64,000 nt of DNA from Aurifilum marmelostoma. Its lineage: Eukaryota; Ascomycota; Sordariomycetes; Diaporthales; Cryphonectriaceae. This document shows positions 9,752-21,665 of the stretch, piece after piece (positions within the stretch are counted from its first letter, which is position 1; each line of letters starts with the position of its first letter). The notes under the pieces were generated by a model that was not told where the DNA came from, made no database searches, and saw only the letters and a list, made by a program, of their open reading frames with translations. The stretch covers positions 310,001 to 374,000 of the forward strand of contig JAMXSV010000007.1 of assembly GCA_027559495.1 (NCBI GenBank), read 5' to 3'. A program made the translations under genes and the position numbers.

Positions 9752-11936
9752 CTAATAGTCGAAATCACGGTCTTGCCTCAACGTAAATCGCGACTTGAGC
9801 GGATTAGGCCTGAACGGATTCTGGTGCGACAATTCTTCGGGCCACCTCCTTCTTTCTTGTTGCCGCACGATCTCTTCCTGGTCGCGAAGAGCCTGCTGTA
9901 CACGACGACCTCGCTGCTTCGCCGGGTGATAGTATACATCATCTCGATCATCATATCGCAGGATGTCTCTTCCACGGCCACCATCAGGATGCAAGGGTGC
10001 AAAGTCGTGCGGATCCCACTCGTGTGAATGCTGGAAGTCGACCTCACTTATCGAGACGTGTCGGAATCCAGGGTCGTAATCATGATGAATCTCTGTCCGC
10101 GGCGTGCTGCGCGGCTTGAACCGAGGTCCCGAAGCCGACCGGGCCGAGGCGTGTCTCCCTGCTGCATGGCCGTGCATCCTCTGGGCTTCATCTTCCTGCC
10201 GCTGGCTTGCGCGGCCGGTGCGGACACCAGCTTGGAACATCGTCTCGTCGCGCATGTGCACCGCATCATCAGGTGGAGACGGATGCGTATGGCGAGACCC
10301 CCGGCTGGGGCACTCTGATATTGGAGTTGTTGCCGGTGACGATGTACGCCTTGGGCTCGCGGAGATTATCGCGGCTGTGCTCTCGTCTAGGGACGCGCGG
10401 TTGCGACAAGTCATGAGTCACAGCGGCGGCAAAACTTGGACCAGGACCCTGCGGCTTCTTGGGGAATATAGGGCGGCTGTGCGCCATCGGCGGTGAGCCT
10501 GAGTCGACCGACGAGGGGCTTGTGATCGTGCTCGAGCTGTCGGAGTGACAGGTTGAGCCCGACCTGCTGGAACTGGACGACGAGTCCGTGGAGCTGCCAC
10601 GACCGTGCCTGCTTCGATGGTCATGCTCGATGATAATGTGAGTGCTGGGTCGGCTGGGGCGGTGCCGCAGAGGTGGATGCCCGTGGCCGTTCGGGACATG
10701 TCCCTGCTGTTGTCCATGGACTGGGGGCATTTGTTCAAAAGCTCCTGGAGGTGGCATCGGTCGCCCCTGGGTTTGTACGAATGCTCCTGGTGGAGGCACG
10801 GGTGGTCCTTGATTCGGTTGCATCTGTCCGATTGGTCTTGAGGCATGCGCCTCTTGTCTCTGAGGCGCTCCTCCCTGCTGTTGGGGATGACCGGGTGGAA
10901 AACCGGCAGCAGGTTGGGAATCTTGTTGTTGTTGATGGTGCTGGTGGTGCTGCTGGTGGTGGTTGTGGTGAGGCACATTCCCCTGCGGTCTCTGCTGCTG
11001 AGGTGCTTGTTGACGTCCGTGTGGCTGGACACCTGGGAATGGTCCCTGCTGAGCCTGCTGACGATGGTGCACCTGTTGGAAGGGAGGCTGTTGTACGTCG
11101 AGACCAGCATGATCCTGGCCCATGTGCCCCTGCTCGAACCGCGGGTCGTGAGGTGGTCTCCTGTCCCCGATGTTGACTTTAAGGGACTGCCTCTCAGCTT
11201 CCTCACGCTGCCGCTGACGGTACAGCTCACTGGGAACGTATTCCGGGCGTGGGCACGACTTGAAATACGCAATGATGGAAGCACGTTCTGTTGTCCTTCG
11301 CTTGCCATGCGAGCCATGAAGCCTTGCGGTCGAGCTCCAACTCTTGACCGTGCCGAGCTTGTCGACCAAGGCTTTCTCCGTCCAGTCGATCTGGTCGAGC
11401 ACGATGTGAAAACGTTTGTCGCGGATCTCGGACGAGAGGTCATCGTGTATCTTTGTGATCTGATTCTGGGCGTTGGGGCCAAGCGACGACAGCTTCGTCA
11501 GGATGGTCGGCCATTTTTTCCCCCTCCTGGGATCCCTATCCTGCTGATTCAAGAGCCGAACCTGGCTGAAGACCGTTTCGAAGTCATGTCTGGGCAGGCG
11601 CGAGCGCGTGCAATTGGCCCAGGTCGGCTTGATCTTTTTGCCATTGGCGTCGTGCTTCTTTCTCGGCTCGACCTTCTCCACGCGGAAGAGGTAGTACTGA
11701 GAGAGAAGATTGAAGTAGTCCTCTTCTGTGAGGTTCTCGCCTCTGAGGTCGATGTGCTCGACAGACCGAAGGAGCTCGTCAGGTATGATCTCTGGCCGTG
11801 GGTGCGGAGGCTTGAGTGGCTGTCGAGAGCGTAGTTGCTGCGCTGAACCCATGAACGGGAAGTCCGTGTGCTGAGGCATCATCCGCAGAGGATAAACCCC
11901 TCTTGAGGTTGAGTTGGACAGGGGGCCCATGGTCAT
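9752..11936 (-). CDS. Q/H/P-rich protein of unknown function, frame broken at a C/G run
   Basis: Two overlapping minus-strand frames read as one gene: 11936 down to about 10300, then 10300 down to 9752. They differ by one base, and the total (2185 bases) is one over a multiple of three, so removing one base gives 727 residues. The switch falls at the five-base run 10298-10302. The first 230 residues look folded (ELLRSVEHIDLRGENLTEED, QYYLFRVEKVEPRKKHDANGKKIKPTW split by conserved-looking Trp and Lys) and carry no motif I recognise. The middle is low-complexity Gln/His/Pro/Gly; then come a Ser-rich stretch, HIIIEHDHRSRHGRG and an Arg-rich tail with QRGRRVQQALRDQEEIVRQQ. This is probably a fungal-specific, largely disordered protein. 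The start is the ATG at 11936, since frames beyond it begin with non-ATG codons. A very short intron is the alternative to a frameshift. Confidence 0.62.
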
Positions 11937-14900
11937 ACAACAATATGTTGCTGCGGATGGTGTAAAAAGTGACAATGATTATATCAGAGAAGGCAACAGA
12001 GCATGAGGTGGAGAACGGAAGGGCCAACTATGATCGGGCACAAGGCGAAGGGGGGCAGCCTATATATCTGCACAATCGGACCCCAGGATCGCAGTGCAAA
12101 GGGTCCAACCTCCCCCCCCCCCAAGTTTTTGCCATATTACAGTATGTGCCGCAAAGAATGAGGCGAACAGAGGCCATGGGATCTGGCCAAGGTACGGTGC
12201 ATCGGATGTGCCAGCGCATCGATGGTGATGGTGGTGTGGTACGTGCCCCAGAATCTCCCAGCCACGCGTCACCGTGTCGCTCTGGGGTCAAAGTACATCA
12301 GACGGGTGTCACTTTCTGTTCTCCCCCCCTCCTCCTATACCTTGCTCCTACTACAGCCCAGTGCTGACCATGAACAGAGCCGTGGCTTGCTGGGCCAAAA
12401 CCCCGCGGCTACCGCTGACGGTTGGGCCTCCTCGACACAATGAGCCGCAAAGGGAGTGAATCTAACATCACCACCACCGCCGCCGCCGTTGCCCAGGCGC
12501 TGTCAGGCTAACTCACCCTGCCCATTTATTTGGCTGGTCTACAAGCCAGACAACTAATCATCTTTCTCCCTCGCATCCTGGGCCGGCTCGATCGGTCGGC
12601 GGCTACACACGAGGCAGCCAGATGTCTCGCAAGGACGGAGGGGGGGGCAGCTGAACCTCAGAGTCGTACCTCTCTGCATCGAGGGCTGTTTCCGAAAATG
12701 ATGTGCTTCACTCGGGCGGTCAGAGTTGAACAGTCGCGGTGGGAACTTGACTTCCTGGTGCGAGGGTGGGTGGCTCATCGCAGCACAGGCTCTCTCGTTC
12801 CTGAGAGATCTGGTGTATTGTGCTTGCCTTGGGCAACGTCACAAGAGAATATGCGAGTCGACCTCTCGTATCCGACGTAATTCCTTCGCCTTCTCCAAGC
12901 GCGAACCCCGCAGCACAGTGGTCAGATTTTTGGGAAGGCAGCAGGGCTCAGCAAGGGAAAGAGCTGTTCTGTTCAGCAGAGTATTTTGTCACTGCACTTG
13001 CCCGCATAGATCGCTGGTGGCTGGCCCAAAAGTGCAGGAACAAAAAAGAAGGCACCTGATCAGCGATTGGCCATGTGTGCCTAGGGCGCGCCCAGGCGCG
13101 CAAGACGGACACACGCTAAAGCCTGCGCAGAGTGCTATACCTGCTGCGGAACGGTGTGGTTCAAGGTCATTCCAATGTGCTGGAGCTGACAACCCTCCTC
13201 CGCCTCGTGAACCTCATGCTGATCTGGTTTGCTCTCAACGCGTCTGGGCGGGGACGGGAGGCCCCCCACCAGCTCAACAACCAAATCACTAGAAGCTTTT
13301 TCCTCATGTATATCTGTCCAGTCCCCAAAGTCCAGGTATAATCGACGACCTGCAAGCCTGGAGTCCATCTCGTTTCTCGGAACCAGCAAAGGGGACCACG
13401 GTCAAGCCACCTCAGCTGGACTGACGCTGGTGGCCACACGCTCTCTGTCATAGTCTTACCCCTCTCGTACTCGCATGCACACGCGCGATCCAGGTTCTGA
13501 AGACTGGGGGGGGGGGGGGGGCAAAGGCCAGGATAGCTGGGCCGCTGATACTGTACAACACGCGCCCTATGGTCACTGCATTGCATCGGGCCCAATCTTT
13601 TACTCCCGAGCTTCTGCGCTGTATTTTACCCCTCAGGATCGCAGGAGCAGAGCCGCAACATCCTGATGGCTCTGAACTTTACTAATCACTGATTGGGGGT
13701 TTGGCCTTTTTTTTTCTTTCCTTTTCCCTTTCTTTTTCTCTCTCCCTCTCTCTTTCTCCTGCTTACTCTGAGCAAGGTTGCTGTAGCGAGACGCAACATT
13801 TGTCGAACCTCGTCGTCGCCGGCACCTCTTTCGTCACACCACACCTGTGCAAGCGCAACGACATCGTTTGTGTGCCGTCGTCTTTCTCCCCTTTTTCCCC
13901 CCCCCCCCCCCCCTCTCTCTCTCTTTTCTTTGAAATCCCAGGGGGCCAGGCAAGGCTCTTGGTTTTGGGCGTGGGGTTAGTTGTCACTCACGATGGGCCT
14001 AACCGCCCGTCAAATCGGAACTTGAGAGCCTAAAGTCAGGTTTCAAATGGGCTTGCATTATGCCTACTGTATGCTCTGCAGCTGGAGTGGTTGTCAGCCC
14101 TCGTCACCCCCACCCACTCTTGATGCCTGCGATCGAAGGTTGTCGCGTTCGCCAAGTACTAGATCCCCGCATGCTTAGTAGTCGGGCGAGAGTCGTCACA
14201 TGTGGCCAGCTCTATGCACTACCACCCCATTCCTTGAGCTGCTGAACACAATAGCCCTACCACCTGTTGGACATTCTGTCTGCGCCCTATGCAGGCTAGA
14301 AAACTTTTGTTGCAGCGACCACCATTCTCTGACATGGTTATCGTGCGCGAGTTGAGCTTGTGTTCCATGGGGTGCAACCATTACGCAGCTTTTACATCGA
14401 ACGGTAGCCGCCTTGGGCTGGCGTCCCTGTGTTCCGTTTCTCCTTCGGTCGTCCGCTTCTGGTCGAGTACTGACTGTATCATGCAATCGCAGGGAAGCCA
14501 TCGAGATCTCGTGGTCGTACTCACCGACTTTCTTAATCAGATAGCGGTATTGGACCGTTCCCTCAAGATCGAGACGATCTTTTGTTCCCTATCCGATCAT
14601 CAGCAGCCCACTTGCTGTCATATGCCGACGGCCTCGCCAAAGAGGCACACCCAATAGAAGGCACTACGTGCCTGCATACTGAGGACGCGGCGCAACCACA
14701 TTGAAACTGCCCTACTACTACAGTAGATACAGGGCTACAGGCGCCCCAATTTGACTCGGTAAGACCCAATCGCGGCCTCAGCCTTTGTGTGTGTATGAGT
14801 GTGTGTATGGATTTCTCTTTGCCTCAGCCGTTGGGCCGCGTTTTTGACCCCAAGCCACCAGAAACTTTCATGTAGGTAAGAGCTGAGTGAGACCGGGGGA

Positions 14901-16994
14901 GGGAGGGATGTTGCAGATCACCAGGATCGCAGAACCCTCCCCCCCCCCCCCCCCCCAAAATCTGCGTGAGATGTCGATGAGCACTGCAGCCCATCCAACG
15001 GTCCACCCTGCAGCACGTTCCATGCAGCCACGAGTCTTGGAAGCTATATCTGTGTCACCGACTACCCGGCCTTCGTGGCAATTTGACTTAGGTTGCTGCG
15101 TGTGGCACGGCGTCAGTCCAGATCACCTGACTTGCAGGCTGGGCTTAGTGAAGTTGGAAGACACGACATGTCCAACGTGCATTCTGTGTGGAGTTTGCAT
15201 GTGTGTATGTGAAGAGGTTTTATGGTCCAGTGCTGGATTTTTATGAGCGTCAACGACGATGCCAGATTGCGAGGCTCCTTTCGGGTTCAACGCATCCATT
15301 TTTGTCAGTTCAAGGTCGGGCCTCTCATTTTCCACAAGGCTCTCTTGACCAGGTCGTGGAGGCAATTGCAGCCGGGGTCCCCGCTGCGAGGGCGAGCGCT
15401 TATGATGAGAACGACCCGCCAGTGAGGCCAGGTGGGGAAATGATGATGAGATCGACCGAGCAGGCGGCCAAAGAAGCAACAAACATGGCCCATATTCAAC
15501 ACAGCTCGGAGGCGGCGGGCTGTCTTTTTTGGGGGCGCTTTTGGGTCTCAACGGGTCTACCACCACGTTGTGACGAACACCGACGCCCCGAGCATATGTC
15601 TGCAGGTCCTCCAACATCTTCCTTCTCCCCTCAGCTTGGGATTCATTGTCAAACCCCCGATCTGAAGAGGAGAGAGGGGAGGGGGGGGAAGTAACCTGAA
15701 CAACAAGTACCAGAGTACACGCTGCATTGGAGCCCAATGAAAAATAACTACTACGTACTATACTTAACATCGTGACACAATGATGTTTTCGTGTCCGCAG
15801 ACCGGTGAAGGCCACACATGCTCAACGTGGGAGCTGAAAAAGCTATATGGCATGGCAACTATAACCCAATCCCGCCCTCCCTCCGCAGCAGAATTTTATT
15901 GAGGTGGTCGCAACTTTGACTTGAAGAAGTGAAACAAGTAATTTGGGGGTTTGCCCGATTACCAAGGCGGGGGGGGGGAGGGGGGTTGGAAGCAGCGGTG
16001 GTGCCCGTGGCGGCCTTGGAGGCTGTCCACCCTTGTGAGCCAGTGGGACGGGGGTTGTTCCCCATTCGGTCGATGCAATCATTGCCCAAACATCATGTCG
16101 CGGTACGTTGCGTTATTTTTTTAAAAAAAATAAAAATAATAATAATGATAATCAATCAATAAACAAAGTCTGAGACGGAAGAAGAAAGAGGCAGAAAATC
16201 TCTGTCTTCTACGGTCAGGATGTCTCAAGCGGCTGGGGTCGACGACGCAGCACGTTTGCTTGCTCAGGCTGGCTTGTTGGAGATGAAGAGGGAGGGAGGG
16301 GGGGAGAGAGGTCGCCTACAGCTGCGGGCGGTGAACAAGTAGCGTGGCACAGCCCAACCACTACATGTGTGCTGTGTCGTTCTGTGCGTTGCAAAATTTC
16401 CTTTGAGCGTATCTCGACTTAAAGGACGGCAAAAGGGACACAGGGATCTATCCATACTGTTCATTAGTGAAGGGAGAGATCGATAGACCTAGTGGTCATC
16501 GAGACGAGGGGTTACAAACTTGACCTTGTATCATCTTCAGCCCGGAATCTGGTCAGCTCCCAAGTAGTGGACGGACACTCTCACTCATGCGACGTGACAG
16601 CGCTGGAGGAAGACGGTACACAAGCAGCCCATGCCGCTTTGTTTTGTTTTCTTGTCTCTCTCTCTCTCTCCTCATCTTTTTCTTTCCTTTTTGTTTGTGT
16701 GTATGTGTGGTGGGTGTATTTCAGTGGGACCCGGGGGGGGGGCCTAGGATTTTCTCTTTCTTTCTCTTTCTTTGGGACCCCACTCAAGTAAGTATCAAGG
16801 ACAATATAGACGTCTTGTCTACTGCGTGCGCATAAATCTGCGACAGCACACAGTCCATGCAAAGCACACAAGCGCCCATCACGTCCGCCGACGTAACTTT
16901 ACACATACACACACACACTACCGCACCCCCTCTCCAACTGTCACCCCTCTCCCAGTTCTCCCAGCTCGGCTAGGACCCAATGGGATTCATCACA
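11937..16994. other. Five-kilobase gene-poor stretch rich in homopolymer tracts
   Basis: I can support no gene here. Long mononucleotide runs stand out: C at 12112-12122, 16 G at 13506-13521, 17 C at 13897-13913 and 18 C at 14939-14956. Long T/C-rich stretches lie at 13690-13760 and 16660-16700. The longest open frame (minus, 15123..15815) has no protein character I can recognise. The pyrimidine-rich segments resemble fungal promoter or long 5' leader sequence, but no downstream start fits. The sequence is not obviously AT-rich, so it is not a classic RIP-degraded repeat. Confidence 0.55.
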
Positions 16995-17685
16995 TCACTC
17001 CTTGATCTGCTGTTTGTGAAAGAGCCCTGGAAAGAACATTCAGCCGGCTAGCTGGTTAGAGAGAGATGTCAATAATACAGTACACACCAGATATCTCGGG
17101 CATCCAGCTGGCCCTGTCCCTGCAAAAGAACTCGCCCTTGGGGGGCAGCTTCTCGGGATCATCCAGCGTGCCGTAGGTGATGTATCTGACCTTGTCGGCA
17201 GCTTGTTCCTGTTGCCGAGGGAAAAAAGAGCCGTGTGAGCGCGAGCAATGCATCAGAGCAAGAAAGGATGTAGAGGGGGGCGGGAGAGGGGGCGGGGGCG
17301 GAGTGGTCCTCCTTTCTCTCGCACGACAAGCGACTTACACCATACTCGCAGGTAAAGGAGCCACAGTTGGAGCAGAACTCCCTGATGACGCCGTTGCTTT
17401 GTTTGAAGAGCTTTGGCTCGCCTCGGGTGTAGCTGAAGCTCTCGATCGGGACCTGGCAGGGGGGGGGTTCGGTAACCAGGTCAGGCCAGGGGGTCCAGCA
17501 CCGGGCGCCTGGGGGGGGAGGTGAGAAGAAATGCTCGCCTTGGAGGTCAGCCCATAGTTAGTCCCAAATGCCTTTTTGCAGCTTGAACAGTGGCACAGCG
17601 AGGTCCTGGCCGAGTCGGCAGAGTCTAGTTTGAGGGCATACTGCAGACCTTGGCAGGTGCAGCCGCCGGTGAGGTTGAGCGCCAT
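16995..17685 (-). CDS. GFA-family zinc enzyme (glutathione-dependent formaldehyde-activating type)
   Basis: Four exons (17685..17539, 17452..17339, 17208..17088, 17026..16995) join in phase to 137 residues. The fold is the CENP-V/GFA domain, with zinc ligands in GGCTCQGL near the start, CHCSSCKKAFG and EFCSNCGSF. The family signature TYGTLDDPEKLPPKGEFF is followed by SWMPEISGLF. Members bind zinc and some add glutathione to formaldehyde; the actual substrate here is unknown. The first intron (17453..17538) begins GCGAGC rather than GT but has a CTGAC branch-like site and ends CTGCCAG; using it is the only way I found to join the two conserved halves GLTSK and VPIESFSYTRGEPK. The other introns are GT-AG (130 and 61 bases). 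Confidence 0.88.
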
Positions 17686-20264
17686 GGAGAGGAGTTTGCC
17701 AATGGGTATGGTGTCGTGGTCTGAGGGCGAAAGAAGAATGTTTGGTCTCTCTCTCTCTCTGTTGGATATTGCAGCTGGTCGATAGTATCTAGCTGTCCAG
17801 TTGCTTGTCCCTAATGAGTTCATTGCAGAACGCAGTGAACCGATCGGCATGAAAAGGGTGGAGGAGGGCACGGCGGGGGAAGGGCAAGCAACGTCATCGG
17901 CCGTCATCGCCAATGATCCCCGGTTATCTATGCTCAGTATTGCCATGAATTGCCCCATCATAGCCCCATCATAACGCCAGTCTTCTGTGACACTGACGCG
18001 AAACTGATTCAGAATTCAATCCAAGCCTGCAGAGCCCTGAGACTCTCGAAGACCAAGGCATGTATCAGACACAGCGGATCCTCCGGTGCTCATGTGGTGT
18101 GTCATGCCGCCAACCGGCCCCGTCCCGCATACTGCTCTGCCTCGGAGTCTAAAGGAACATCATTTGTGTTCCAGGAATCGATTGGCATTAGCTTACATAC
18201 TCTTTCAGAGCCACAAGACCGTACCATCTACTCTGGTGGTCCGGAACAAGGGCGTCTCTCGCCGGATTTTGACTATGCTTCAACAGCTTTTTGAAGGCAG
18301 GACCATGCACAGTAGGTTAACCACTGTCACAGAGATGTTTATCGAATACGCCAACAGATTGCTCTGGACCAGACTCTCCACCAGCACGGCAAAAAAGCAC
18401 AATGCTAATGCAGCGCTGAAAACCCACGGACCCGGCTCCAAGTACACTACTACTAAGTTTTTGACCAATGCAAGCCACACTACCAGCGCCGCCCGACTCT
18501 GCCTAGCACTACCTCCATACTAGCTTACACCAAACGCCGATAGGGTACCAGACTTAAGCATTGACTGAAGGGGATTTAGCTATGGTGTATCGACATGGTC
18601 GAACACCACCTGCTGGCGGGTGACCCAAGGATAGGAGACCGGGTCTACCTCTTTCCCCACTCCATTGGGATCTTGTTTGGAGATGCTCACCCCGCCCAAG
18701 CGTCGCAAAAGGGGGGGAGGGGGGAGAAGCAGAAGAAGGAGCAGATACAGAGGGGATAGAGAAGGGAGCAGGGAATCTATTGCAGCTATCTCCATGATTG
18801 CTGTTCTCCCCAAGACACCTACGAACAAGAAAACAGTAGATATAATTCCTACATATCCCCCATGTTTCGACTCTGTGAGTGGGGCCTGACTCGTGTTAGT
18901 TACCGCATTGGGATCACGAAAAAGGGTACTTTTTAGCAGTTGGCCACCAATGCGGTGGTCTCGAAGTCATGGCCAAATGCTCAACCAGATATCAATTCAA
19001 CGCGGACACAGATCTTGCGGTTGGTTCTCATCATATACTGCACCAGGACTTGCGAGCGGTGAAGGTCCAGAGTTGCCCCATTTCCTGCCCTTTAGCTCTG
19101 GGTCCTTGGCGTATTCACGCCCAAGAACGTGTATAAACTCAGGATCAAACACGTCTAGACATGATGGACAGAATATTGTGTCTCGCTGCCCATGTGTGGT
19201 GCAAAAGCCCTCCACGATATATCTACGCCATCTCTTTCGAGCCGTGTGCCTCAATGCTACTGAGACTAGTAGAAATACATTGCCAATGCCATCTTGGGGG
19301 GGGGGGTTGCTCAAGGCCTAGCCTTCCAAAGCTTTGGGGAAATATGAGCAGCTCAGGATCATCACGGGCAGCCAAGAACAGGTGGGATCCCCACGCACTC
19401 ACGAGGGCAAAGACCGGCTTTCTAAACTCGCTTCACGATCAAAACTAGTAGTTGTGCATGCCCAAGCCACTCCGAGAACGCAAATCGTGAGAGGCTGCAC
19501 TTTCCTGTCCCTCGCCCATATTGTGCACAGGATTTGCTAGACGGTAGGAATACCACCACGAGGAGACCAGCTCAGAGATGCTGCACGAGGGCGCAGGGGC
19601 TGTGTTGCGTAGTATGTTCAGCCCGTATCTGTCAGCGTGGAGCAGTAACTGGCAGATAGGCTGACGAGGGTAACATTTTCAAGACATTGCAATGAGACAG
19701 TGATCGACATCATGAATGCAGTCGACGAAAATGCCGGTAGATTCTGTCTCCTCAAGCACAACGGTTGTGTTGATCATGTCTCTTGAGGCGAGGGCTCCAC
19801 ATACATTGCTCTTCCGACTGTCGCATCGCTCTTCGAGGAACAAACTGTACTCATTGAGCAATGAATACACTCGTATAATTACATACATAGAATCAGAATG
19901 TGTCCTGCCCCTCCATCTGCCACGTTGACGGCATTCAGAAGTCTCAGTTCCTTCCCAACGAACGCCAGTGACGAAGGGAAGAGAGACAGAAACGAAATCT
20001 CAACTACTGAAAAGACCGCCCAGGAATATTTGGATATCAAATTTGAGAAAATCTCACCACGCCATCCACCCAGCAGTTTGTCGCTATATCACAATCACAG
20101 ACTCTTCCCAAAATCTCGAACGCCAGAGCACCAAATGAGGAATTGGCGGTTCACACACATATACCCATTGTCATGCCATGTCGTTTTGTTTCTTCGAAAT
20201 TGTGGCCTTGAAGAAAACAAGACAGTGTATTCACCCTTTTTCTCCCACTAAATTTTCTGTGCCT
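17686..20264. other. Gene-poor stretch between GFA gene and DUF7053-like gene
   Basis: No confident gene. A T/C-repeat lies just upstream of the GFA start (about 17745-17760), probably in its promoter. A run of 11 G is at 19296-19306. A possible coding remnant on the minus strand at 18997-19314 is listed separately. The rest shows nothing recognisable. Confidence 0.5.
18997..19314 (-). pseudogene. Possible coding remnant with Cys pairs
   Basis: A minus-strand frame without an ATG, of about 105 codons, includes GFCTTHGQRDTIFCPSCLDV followed by FDPEFIHVLGREYAKDPELK. The Cys-His and Cys-x-x-Cys spacing and mixed polar composition look more like protein than chance. Upstream on the same strand an intron-like GTGAGT...CCCCAAAG segment lies near 19337-19413, but I could not build a complete model with a start codon. 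It may be an exon of a low-expressed gene, a decayed gene or chance. Confidence 0.2.
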
Positions 20265-21665
20265 TTACTGTGTCTGCCCATAAGTCGCCGGTCTCATTGG
20301 CGAGCCCTTCCTCGTATTAGCGTAGTCGGCTGGGTTGTATGCGTACGACCTCGACGAAGGCGGCGGCGTGCTGGTCACATACTGGGCGCGACGCGCGGCG
20401 ACGGGGTCCCAATTCTGCGGCGGCGCCTTGATGTCGTTATTCTTATGATTCGGTTTCTTGTTATCGCTGTTGTTGTTGATTTTGAAGTTGTGCTCGCGCT
20501 CGGGTACCTCGTCGTGCGTGGGCAAGGGTTCGGGTGGCAGGCCTGGCGAGTACATGGAGCTGCTGCCTCCCGATACCGAGGAGCTCTGCGACCACCTCGC
20601 GTGCTGCTGCGGCTGTGGTGATGTCCGCGACGACTGAAAGGATAAGTTGGACTCGTGGTCTGAGGTATAGGTGGGCGATGGCTGCGGAAGTGTAAGGCCT
20701 GGAGAGGCCTGCGGCGGGTAGTAGAAGTCGCCGGGCATCTCGATGGCGGCGTTGGCGGCACTTGGCGCGGTCGGGGCCGCCGCGGGCAACTCGGCGTGTG
20801 CCACGAGGGGGGCGGGGGCCTTCTGACGCTGCGAACGTGTCTGGCTGATGCCGCCATAGGGAGCGGACCAGTGCGGGCTCTGGGCTACTTGATCGGCCTG
20901 CGGGTGCCTATTGCCGGAAAATTGCTGGTAAGAGGCCGGGCGTGGCACTTGGTAAGGTCTGGGTTCGGGGGAGATGGCGCCGGTGCGGTCCATAAAGGTC
21001 GGCGAGGGTTGTGGGGGAGGCGACATAGAGCCACTCGGGGAGATGGTGTTAGTTCTGTCGTTGGGGTTGATGGTGCGCAGCTTGCCGTTCTCAATCATGG
21101 CATGGAGCTCGCCGCGGTCTAGAAGTTCGGCCTTCCTGATAATGCGGTCGACCATCTCCTTGGAGGCTGCCTTGAGCTGATTTTTGACGAAGCTGGCCAT
21201 GGTGATGTTGCACTTGATCTCCACATCATCCTTGAGGTAGAGTCCCTCGCTGGGAACGCCCACGAGGCCGATCTCCTGGGGCTCGGGAGGCTCGATGCCG
21301 GGCTGATTTCCAGCGATACGGTAGCGGTTCTTCAGGTCCACGTTCATGGGCGCATAGATGTGCGTCTGTAGGCCCCAGGGCATATCATGGAAGCAGCCAT
21401 TGAAGCTGATCTTGCCTGAGCCCACTTTCCCAATCCCAGGGACGAACTGGATTTTTTGTGTGATCTCATACCATGTCGAATAGTACTCGTCCGATGCGGC
21501 ATTCCGGGGCGCCTTGATGGGTTTGTGGTCCAGGACCAGTGGATTCACCGTGATGACCTCGGAATGGCTGTGGAGAATATCGATGGCCAGCTGGCGGGGG
21601 ATGAACCCAGGTATGGGAGTGATGATGGTGAACACCTCCTTTTTCCGCAACATGCTAGAAGACAT
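20265..21665 (-). CDS. DUF7053-like protein with disordered C-terminus
   Basis: An uninterrupted frame of 466 residues from the ATG at 21665 (MSSSMLRKKEVF). Residues 5-185 form the conserved domain: KKEVFTIITPIPGFIPRQLA, ILHSHSEVITVNPLVLDHKP, then DEYYSTWYEITQKIQFVPG, HDMPWGLQTHIYAPMNVDLK and DDVEIKCNITMASFVKNQLK. I recognise this as the fungal domain DUF7053, whose function is unknown; it resembles lipid-transfer/START-like proteins in layout, which is inference only. The remaining 250 residues are Pro/Ser/Gln-rich with Asn-Lys repeats and are probably disordered. The frame is open further upstream to an ATG at 21848, but that extension has no conserved character and is more likely a 5' leader or an exon/intron boundary. 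Confidence 0.8.
   Translation of the reverse strand: MSSSMLRKKEVFTIITPIPGFIPRQLAIDILHSHSEVITVNPLVLDHKPIKAPRNAASDEYYSTWYEITQKIQFVPGIGKVGSGKISFNGCFHDMPWGLQTHIYAPMNVDLKNRYRIAGNQPGIEPPEPQEIGLVGVPSEGLYLKDDVEIKCNITMASFVKNQLKAASKEMVDRIIRKAELLDRGELHAMIENGKLRTINPNDRTNTISPSGSMSPPPQPSPTFMDRTGAISPEPRPYQVPRPASYQQFSGNRHPQADQVAQSPHWSAPYGGISQTRSQRQKAPAPLVAHAELPAAAPTAPSAANAAIEMPGDFYYPPQASPGLTLPQPSPTYTSDHESNLSFQSSRTSPQPQQHARWSQSSSVSGGSSSMYSPGLPPEPLPTHDEVPEREHNFKINNNSDNKKPNHKNNDIKAPPQNWDPVAARRAQYVTSTPPPSSRSYAYNPADYANTRKGSPMRPATYGQTQ

Noticed and set aside
10845..11834. 329-codon plus-strand frame over the Q-rich gene
   Set aside because: The minus strand carries the Q/H/P-rich protein; the plus frame is its low-complexity shadow.
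15123..15815. 230-codon minus-strand frame in the gene-poor gap
   Set aside because: Mixed low-complexity composition, no recognisable domain, and no support from neighbouring introns; likely chance.
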